Positions 55,689-64,000 of a DNA stretch of 64,000 nucleotides are shown here, piece after piece. Position numbers and translations under genes: made by a program. Location of the stretch: the NCBI GenBank assembly GCA_034769895.1, contig JAWRYS010001461.1:910311-974310 (forward strand). Direction: 5' to 3'. Within the stretch, counting starts at the first letter, position 1. Every line of letters begins with the position of its first letter. The notes under the pieces were generated by a model that did no database searches, had not been told where the DNA came from, and worked only from the letters and a program-made list of their open reading frames with translations. The stretch comes from Magicicada septendecula. Lineage: Eukaryota > Arthropoda > Insecta > Hemiptera > Cicadidae.

Positions 55689-56832
55689 TATTTAAGCTTG
55701 ATAGGAAATTGTGGGCTTTGGTGCCGTCCCTTCTGAAATCTAGTTTGGCGACAAAGTTCCTGTATGTACTTTCCTTGGCTTGGATGATGGCCCGAGTGAG
55801 AGCTGCTTGCTTCCTTCTTAATTCAGCACAGTCTTGTAGTAGCTTCGTTCTCTCAGCTTTCCTTCTCGCCTTGTTCCTTTCCTTCTGGAGATCGGTGAGA
55901 GTCGCATTCCAAAAGGGTTTATATTTTTTAACACTTCCTCGAGGTATGCTCTTCTTAGCAGTTTCTAGGATACCCTTAATAAATCTGTTAGTTGATTGAT
56001 CAGGATTATCGGTGATGATACAAGGGGTGAGTATTTGGTTGGAGAATAGACTGAACTTCGGCCAGTTCGCCTTTTTGAAATTCCATCGCGGTAAGCGAGG
56101 CTCAATGGGGTTCTTCTGCTTGCTCCTTATGCTTAGCGCTAGGGTTCGGTGTCCACATCCTCCTATAGCTTCCTTAAGGGATATATTGGATCTGCTTACG
56201 AGATTGGCTTGAACTATCGCCAAATCGGGGGTGCTGTTGTGTCCAGCGAATGATAAGAAGGTTGGTTCAGTCACGAGGTGAATCAGGTTTGTAGTATCAA
56301 TCAGGTTTTCAATGGCGTGGCCAGGAGCATTAGTGTCCGAGTATCCCCATCGAGGGGAGTGTGCATTAAAATCTCCAATGACGATGCTGTTTCGGTGTCG
56401 GGATGCGTCTGCTATGTCGTCTGTACTGATCTTGTTATTTGGCGGGTTGTATATTCCAATGATCTTAAACAGGTGTCCATTATTCCACACTTTGATATTG
56501 ACAGCTTCATGTTTATCTGTTTGTGTCATGGTGTGTAAAACGGCGAACTCGCATGCCATTGTGCTCTTTACTCCCACTATGATGCCTGAGGCCACTTGTC
56601 TTGCTCGAAGTAAAACATAATTTGTGTAATTCGTCACATTAAAACAATCACTGGAGTCCGTAGAAGCTCCGGCTTCAACTAAGATGAAAACATCTGCGTC
56701 AAACGTTAAAACTTGAGTCTTGAACTCACAAAATTTTGAGGTGTTCAGGCCTCCCGCATTCCAAAATAATATTCGGAGGCCATCGTTGAAGCCCTTAGAA
56801 GGGCTGGTTTTCCTCTTAGCTCTTCCTGTCAT
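55582..56832 (-). pseudogene. Endonuclease part of ORF2, copy 3
   Basis: 416 codons, same protein, CGH change and frame break as copies 1 and 2. Confidence 0.9.
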
Positions 56833-57330
56833 GTTTTGGGAGGATCGTGTAGGCGTATGTTTGCCGTAGCAGATTTAGCGTTACCCAGGGTGCACCAACT
56901 AGGAGGTACTGCTACTTTGCACCCCACACAACTATACGCTCATCATGCTATCGACAGCAGTTGTTACATAACGTGTATGTATTCCCTACACGGTACACTA
57001 TAACATAATTGTGACAATATGGCCAAAATAATTTACACGTTAATTGTATGACTTTATTTAAAAATTTAAAAACAATAATTTATACAAAGGTTTTTTAAAA
57101 ATATATAAACACTTGGTATGTTTCACAGGTTTTTTATTTAACTCCGACAGCTGTTTCGACTTACTTAAGCCATTGTCAAAGAGCTGAGTGAACACTAAAC
57201 AGAGGATGTAGGCTAAGGGTGGTTGACATCTGTTTAGGGCGAGTATCGGAAAACATATGTGAGATGTGAAGATAGTGTAAGGGGACATTTCAGCCCACAT
57301 AGTGGTTTGGGGGGAAAAGAAATATAAATT
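56833..57330 (-). other. 5' flank of non-LTR block, copy 3
   Basis: It has the same structure as 42609-43106; the 80-codon frame is at 57058-57300. Confidence 0.45.
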
Positions 57331-60214
57331 TTAATTAATTGGTTTGTTAACTACTACACAATTTATTGAGTATGTAGCTGTAATTTAAAATCTTGTTAAG
57401 CTTCCTAGGTGAAGCGTCAAATAGAATAATAATTTGTTGTGATTGTTATTGATTACGTATACCTATGTAATATTAAATTATTGTTTTAGAAGTCGTTGTT
57501 CAATTTATTTGATGTCATATACTAAATTTTAATCTTTAGGTGTTTTCAAATAATTGACAACATACACAAGGCTTTGCAAGGTTAACTTAATTTATTATAC
57601 TTAATAGCATTGATGTCACTTACTTAATTTATTACAATTATTAATAGCATTGATGTCACTTACTTAATCTCCTGAAAAGAAATACAACAGATATCTTGCA
57701 ATTTTACTGGCTACATCAATCTATCATTTATTATTTTGTTAACACTTGCTTACTTTCCTATACTCTTCATCTAGATACTTATTAGACTTTAACCATCATT
57801 ATTATACATTTTATTCTATATTAAACAATTCTTAATAAATGGATTCATGAAGAGTGGATATCAATTACTATCATCTGTAATAGTTGTCTTATGAATTTAC
57901 CCTTGCTAGCTACTAGTTATTACTTTCTTTAAATATTATTACTTATGAGTTCTTTCAGATGAAAGACAGTGTTTTACTTAATTAGCAGTGTATGAATATA
58001 AAATTTACTTGATGTATGTTAATCCGTTCTATGGCGACAAGTCCTCTGCGCTGTCATCCTGTTTCCTTGTCTCTCCAAGTTTCTGGAAGTCCTTGCAGCT
58101 GGCATTATCACCTCGTAGAATGCAATCGCACTTATCACTTCTCTTCTCGCACTCCGACACATATATATAACTTTTGGTTTAGTTCGGGTGATTTGACTTT
58201 CGAATGTTAGTACATGTTACAGTATTTGATAATTCTAAATTTTGCTGAATTGTTTCTACTCAAGTGTCATTACATTATTCTGAGTATGATAAGGATTTCT
58301 TGAAATATACTAATTGTTGTATGCTCTGTGATTTTTATTCGCACTGTTTTTCCGCGGATTTACTTCGTTAACACGCCATTTGTTTATATTTAATGGTGTT
58401 AATAATTATTATTGCCTCTAATTTCATGCATGACCGTAATTAGTTCTCTACCGGTTCTCTTTTGATATCACTGTTGCGGCTTTTTGTCTATCTCTTACAC
58501 ATTTACCGCACTTCTGCTCCAATTAACGTCTTTTATAATAATTTTAACTCAAGGCGACCAACTTAGTCGATTTTAGTTATACTTCGTCATGTCTTTAAAA
58601 AAAAACACTAAGTTCCATTACCGGCTTCCGATTCTCGACTGTTCGTACTTATAAACTCACACCGATTCTTCAACCGATACGACTTTTCTCCGTTACGGCA
58701 TCCGCACTCCCGTCAGTTCCGATATATAAATTATACGACACTTGATATCTGACTCTCGACTTCGGCTATTAGATATAAGATATAAAACTTCCGACACAAG
58801 ACTTCCGATATACAACTCCAGCGTTCATACTCTCTGATCTATGAAACAAGACTTAAGACTCTAAGAGAACATACTCTCCGGTATAAGAATAAAAACTTAA
58901 GACCCCCGCTCGCGATCAACACTCTAGTTTATACCCCAAAAATCCCACTACCTACTCTTCTTCCCACTCAACTTCTCAACTTCTTCGTTTCTATTGGTTT
59001 TCGTTTGTTTTCTGCTGGAAACTCCGCCTTAACACTCTAGATTTTCTTTTGGCTTCTTTTTTTATTCGTTTCTCCAGCTCGTTTCCTTGGCAACCACTTC
59101 TTGTAGGAACGTTCTCCTCAATTCTCGACTCTGATAGGCTTCCTTATTCCCTACCCTTACAAGTTCCTGGTTGGCTCCACCCATCATTTGAGTCGGATGA
59201 CCAATTTAACGGCTGTCTATCACCCTTGTATCTTCGCGTCTTGCCCTTTTTAGACAGAGTGCTTTTAATTGCTGTGTGGCCCTCTCATCTGCCCTTTTGT
59301 TCAACACGTGTACTGCTTCTTACCCGTGACCAATGCTCGAATTGTCTACTAGTTTCTCCTAGCCGCTCCCACGATGAGTGTGGTCAATTCCGAGTATTCC
59401 AGAAGCTGCTACATCTGCCCTCCAAGCCTTCCTTCGCCGCGTACCCTTCTGGTAAAGCTGGACGTCCCGCCGTTCGTTTCATTGTGCAAACGTATTGTCG
59501 TCACTCAAGCCGGGCTTTTCCTGTCTATTGTAGCAATGTAACACTGCGTTTGGTGTGCAGCTCAACGCACGTGGCTAATTGTCTTTTGGATAGCGTCGTT
59601 ATGTCGCCTTGTCAGCGATCTTTTGTCTCTTCTTAGCGATACATTTCGCCTTTGTTTCTCTTGGGTCAAGCACGTCACCCGCAATTCGCTTAACCAGACA
59701 GCTGCTACGACAGAGGCATTGTTCTCCTACACCCTGTCTTCCTTTGTCTTGGACAACACATGTTACCGAGCCATCGTATATCTTTGTATAGCTGTCAGCA
59801 ACCCTCACTTACAAAAAAATTTTATTTAGAAATTTTAGCGTTATAATTGTCCCCAATTTGTGTCGATTGATCAATCTTCCGGATCAAAATGGAGCCAAAT
59901 TCACGCCCGTTATCTCTGGTATTCTTCAGTGCTCATCTTTCCATGAATAGGGTGTAGCAGAAGTGGCATCTTCTTGGGTTGACCTACTGTCTGGTGGCAC
60001 CTTGGTCCCTATACTGAATTTATTGCTGATATCCCCCTTTTATGAACCCATTTTTACATAGATCTTTACCTAATTAAACATTTATGAGCTTAATTATTTT
60101 ACATTTTATTGCTACCTTATCTATGAATTTATTGCCGCTACATATTATTTTAATTTAATCAATATTTCATACAAATACGAAAAAAAACTAAATTATATGC
60201 TCATTACAAATATA
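57331..60214. repeat. Type-A segment inside type-B unit 3
   Basis: It matches 50219-53102 with no difference noticed. No gene is present. Confidence 0.93.
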
Positions 60215-60235
60215 CTTTACTTACTTTACTTTACT

Positions 60236-62800
60236 TTATCCAATCCCCGCTCTCGGCAGTTCAGCCATTCGGCGGCGAGCCTCCCAGTACAGACAGGATA
60301 AAGTTCGCGTTTGCAGGTTCGCCAGTTCAGGACAGACAGGCAGGTGTTGTCCATCCATCATTCCTCCATTGCACAGCGGGCAGATGTTGGAATTCACCAG
60401 GCCGAATCGGTGTAAATGGGCTTGGAGGTAGTCGTGGCCAGTGCATAGTCTGAACTCCGCGACCGCAGTCGATCTCTTGAGGGTTTGTGAAATTGGTGTT
60501 GTAAGAAGAGACTCCCACTTTTTGCCTCTGCCGGCTTCTGTATGTATTTGTTTCAGGTAGTTCTTTACGGCCATGTCAATCTGATATTTCGCCGATGATA
60601 GGCTAGTGGGGGTGTCAGGTTGCTGCATTAGGGCTCCATTTTTTGCAAGCTTGTCCGCTTCTTCATTTCCGTTAACACCAACATGGCTGGGGATCCATTG
60701 TAGGTGGACAACCCAGTTGCCATGTATGAGGGTAGCGAGAACTTCACGTGTACGGAGCGTCAAGATGCAGTCCGTGGGACTGTTTTCAGCTAGTGCGACA
60801 ATGGCGGCTTGAGAATCGATAAAGAAGACGACTCGCTTTAGTTGGATACTTTGGCATTTAGCTAGTTGTTCTGCGGCCATTTGGATAGCTTTGACTTCGC
60901 CGTCGTAGTTGCTGGAGTGCAGTCCCACAGCACAGCTTATTTGGAAAATTTTAGAATATGCTCCGGCACCAGTTCCACGGTTGGGTAACATTGATCCATC
61001 AGTAAAAATATGCAACCATTCCTTTTCAGGATAGAGGGTGTGGATTGTTTCTATAGCGGATTTTTTGAGTTCATGTGGATCTGTAAGGTATTTTGGCGCC
61101 GACTGGTCAATCAGAGTTAGTCTTTTCACCGGCGTTGCATCAAAAACAGTGTTGTATACTTGCAGGGGTGCAGGGTTTCCCGTATTGACCTTGTATTTGT
61201 CTCTGAGTGTCTCAGCCCATTGGATAGGGGTAGTTTGCGTTTTTAATCTATGGTTTGCTGGCGTAAAACCGTTCCAGTGTTTGTGGTCAACTCGTCTAGA
61301 TCTTTCCCAGAACTTGAGTGTTAATTTCTCTCTTCTTGAAGTGAGTGGCTCTATGTCGGTTTGAATTTCCATCGCTTGAATTGGTGTTGAGAAAGCGCCA
61401 CCTGTGATGATTCTGAGCGCGTCGTTCTGGACTTTGTCGAGCCTCTTCAGGTTATTGGAGCTTGCAAGGGAGGTTACTTCGCTGGCGTAGTCCATGGTGG
61501 GTCTCACGTATGATTTGTATGCGGTTGCTAGCACATCTTGGGTACATCCCCATTTTGTCGCTGCTAGCCGTTTCAATAAGCTTATGCGCTTCCCTCCCCG
61601 CTCAGCGGTTTCCTGGATGTGGCTGTTGAATGTCAGTTTTGTGTCTAGCTTGACGCCCAGGTATCTCGCAATCGAAGTTTCAGGCAGGTTAGTTCCTTTA
61701 TACAGAAGTTCGATTTTTGGAGGTTTAGTAGAGAGGGTAAAAAGTTGAAAAACCGTTTTATCAGGACTTATTACCATTTTGTTGCTGTCTGCCCAGGTTG
61801 CGACGTTTTTTAAAACAGAGTTGACTACTGATTCAAGGTGGGAGGTGCTGCTTGTAGTTGCCCACAGGATGACCTCATCTGCGTATAGAAGACAGGATAT
61901 TCCAGGTATCTTATTGATCGCTGTTGTTAAGTCATTGATCATAATGTTGAAGAGCAGACAGCTGATTACTGCGCCTTGGGGTAGTCCTTGTCGCTGTAAT
62001 TTGTACTTAGAAGTGGTATTAAAGAATTTAGTTCTGATGTAGCGTTCGGTTAGAAAGTTTTTTATCCATGTGAGCATGTTGTTCTTCACTCCGAGCTCTC
62101 TGAGTTTGTATAGAAGTAGTGCGCGCCAAACTTTGTCGTACGCAGCCTTGAAATCGATTAACACAGCCAGTGTCGATTGTTTTCGATGGAAGCCGTCTTT
62201 AACCGCCTGAGTGAATTTAACTATTTGGTCTATTGTAGATCGATGTTGACGGAATCCTGCTTGAGCATCGCTGATTGCACCACTAGACTCTAGGAAAGTT
62301 CTTAGTCTGCGTTCCACCATCTTTTCCGCTATTTTGCAGCACACGCTGGTTAGCGAAATGGGCCTGTAGCTGCTCAGGCTGCTTCGAGGTTTTCCTTTTT
62401 TATAGATGGGGATTATCTCAGCTTTTTTCCATTGGTGAGGAATCCGCTTATCCCATGTTAGGTTGATAAGTTTTATGAAACATAGTTTAGCAGTGGTCCC
62501 AAGGTTCTTTAGGAAATCTGGGAAAATATTGTCAGGTCCAGCAGACTTGCAATTTTTTAAATCCCTTAAAGCTATTTCTAACTCTTGTATAGAGAAACGG
62601 GCAATCATAGAGCGGTGCTCTTCTTTAGTTGCTACGCTTGTTGTTTGGCTCATTTGCACGCTTTTTCTTTCAGGACCGCTGACTTTCAGGGAGCTAACTG
62701 AGGCATAGAATTTGCAAAGACTGTTGGCTACTTGCACTGGACTGGTGAGGAGCTTGTCGTTCACTTTCATGGGTTCCCATGCCTTGCTTCTTCTTGTCAT
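60236..62800 (-). pseudogene. RT-RNase H, copy 4
   Basis: 854 codons with the same YADE box and frame break as the other copies. Confidence 0.92.
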
Positions 62801-63944
62801 TATTTAAGCTTGATAGGAAATTGTGGGCTTTGGTGCCGTCCCTTCTGAAATCTAGTTTGGCGACAAAGTTCCTGTATGTACTTTCCTTGGCTTGGATGAT
62901 GGCCCGAGTGAGAGCTGCTTGCTTCCTTCTTAATTCAGCACAGTCTTGTAGTAGCTTCGTTCTCTCAGCTTTCCTTCTCGCCTTGTTCCTTTCCTTCTGG
63001 AGATCGGTGAGAGTCGCATTCCAAAAGGGTTTATATTTTTTAACACTTCCTCGAGGTATGCTCTTCTTAGCAGTTTCTAGGATACCCTTAATAAATCTGT
63101 TAGTTGATTGATCAGGATTATCGGTGATGATACAAGGGGTGAGTATTTGGTTGGAGAATAGACTGAACTTCGGCCAGTTCGCCTTTTTGAAATTCCATCG
63201 CGGTAAGCGAGGCTCAATGGGGTTCTTCTGCTTGCTCCTTATGCTTAGCGCTAGGGTTCGGTGTCCACATCCTCCTATAGCTTCCTTAAGGGATATATTG
63301 GATCTGCTTACGAGATTGGCTTGAACTATCGCCAAATCGGGGGTGCTGTTGTGTCCAGCGAATGATAAGAAGGTTGGTTCAGTCACGAGGTGAATCAGGT
63401 TTGTAGTATCAATCAGGTTTTCAATGGCGTGGCCAGGAGCATTAGTGTCCGAGTATCCCCATCGAGGGGAGTGTGCATTAAAATCTCCAATGACGATGCT
63501 GTTTCGGTGTCGGGATGCGTCTGCTATGTCGTCTGTACTGATCTTGTTATTTGGCGGGTTGTATATTCCAATGATCTTAAACAGGTGTCCATTATTCCAC
63601 ACTTTGATATTGACAGCTTCATGTTTATCTGTTTGTGTCATGGTGTGTAAAACGGCGAACTCGCATGCCATTGTGCTCTTTACTCCCACTATGATGCCTG
63701 AGGCCACTTGTCTTGCTCGAAGTAAAACATAATTTGTGTAATTCGTCACATTAAAACAATCACTGGAGTCCGTAGAAGCTCCGGCTTCAACTAAGATGAA
63801 AACATCTGCGTCAAACGTTAAAACTTGAGTCTTGAACTCACAAAATTTTGAGGTGTTCAGGCCTCCCGCATTCCAAAATAATATTCGGAGGCCATCGTTG
63901 AAGCCCTTAGAAGGGCTGGTTTTCCTCTTAGCTCTTCCTGTCAT
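62694..63944 (-). pseudogene. Endonuclease part of ORF2, copy 4
   Basis: 416 codons, complete within the window and identical in predicted protein to the other copies. Confidence 0.9.
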
Positions 63945-64000
63945 GTTTTGGGAGGATCGTGTAGGCGTATGTTTGCCGTAGCAGATTTAGCGTTACCCAG

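Larger units (their letters stand above)
53103..57330 (-). mobile_element. I/jockey-type non-LTR block, copy 3
   Basis: It looks identical to copy 2 by eye, including the attgt variant near 57043. Confidence 0.93.
38879..64000. repeat. Type-B array: 7112-bp unit, about 3.5 copies
   Basis: Every landmark recurs at exactly 7112 bp (38879, 45991, 53103, 60215). Each unit is 4228 bp of I/jockey-type block plus 2884 bp of type-A sequence (phase 1444-4327). Between copies 1 and 2 I saw two substitutions (42819 region aatgt/attgt and 43551 ggta/gata); copies 2 and 3 look identical by eye. The fourth copy runs off the window. Confidence 0.96.
60215..64000 (-). mobile_element. I/jockey-type non-LTR block, copy 4, cut by window end
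   Basis: It begins with the TAAAG tail and contains the full RT-RNase H and endonuclease frames. Only 56 bp of the 5' flank lie inside the window; by the 7112-bp period the block would end near 64442. Confidence 0.93.

Noticed and set aside
1-64000. tRNA or rRNA genes
   Set aside because: No cloverleaf-type A/B box pairs or rRNA-like conserved stretches were noticed on either strand; a tRNAscan/Infernal run would settle this.

Overview
The window is eukaryotic repetitive DNA, most likely from an arthropod. The evidence is AT-rich sequence, no operons or bacterial-type genes, a Ty3/gypsy LTR retrotransposon, an RNase-H-bearing I/jockey-type non-LTR retrotransposon and a fragment of the eukaryotic ribosome-biogenesis gene RRP12. 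The species cannot be told from the sequence. No intact single-copy host gene, rRNA, tRNA or CRISPR was recognised.

The backbone is a head-to-tail macrosatellite. Taking position 1 as an arbitrary phase, the type-A units are: unit 1 (1-4478 plus 14419-16088, split by a retrotransposon), unit 2 (16089-22234, 6146 bp), unit 3 (22235-28392, 6158 bp), unit 4 (28393-34550, 6158 bp) and partial unit 5 (34551-38878). Each full unit carries, on the minus strand, a cluster of TTTGGCG primer-binding-site-like repeats, a 250-262 codon coiled-coil Gag-like reading frame, a piece of RRP12 coding sequence fused behind it, and long non-coding AT-rich stretches around one GC-richer block. This order resembles an LTR element (LTR, PBS, gag-like, captured gene piece, PPT, LTR), so the satellite may be a tandemly amplified non-autonomous LTR-element derivative. 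That interpretation is inference.

In unit 1 a Ty3/gypsy element lies at 4479-14418 on the minus strand. It has two about 1.5-kb LTRs, a gag frame split by one in-frame UGA, a pol frame reached by a -1 frameshift at a clear slippery heptamer, and a 554-bp foldback element nested in its leader.

From 38879 to the window end the array changes to a 7112-bp type-B unit. Here 4228 bp of I/jockey-type element (endonuclease, RT and RNase H, minus strand) replaces the 3.27 kb of the A unit that held the gag-like frame and the RRP12 piece, leaving 2884 bp of A-unit sequence between copies. Four type-B copies are present, the last cut by the window edge. All four share the same frameshift and the same catalytic-residue changes, so they were multiplied as DNA after the element died and not by separate retrotransposition. 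Divergence between neighbouring units appears to fall from left to right, and variant sites form a patchwork, pointing to recent unequal exchange and gene conversion.
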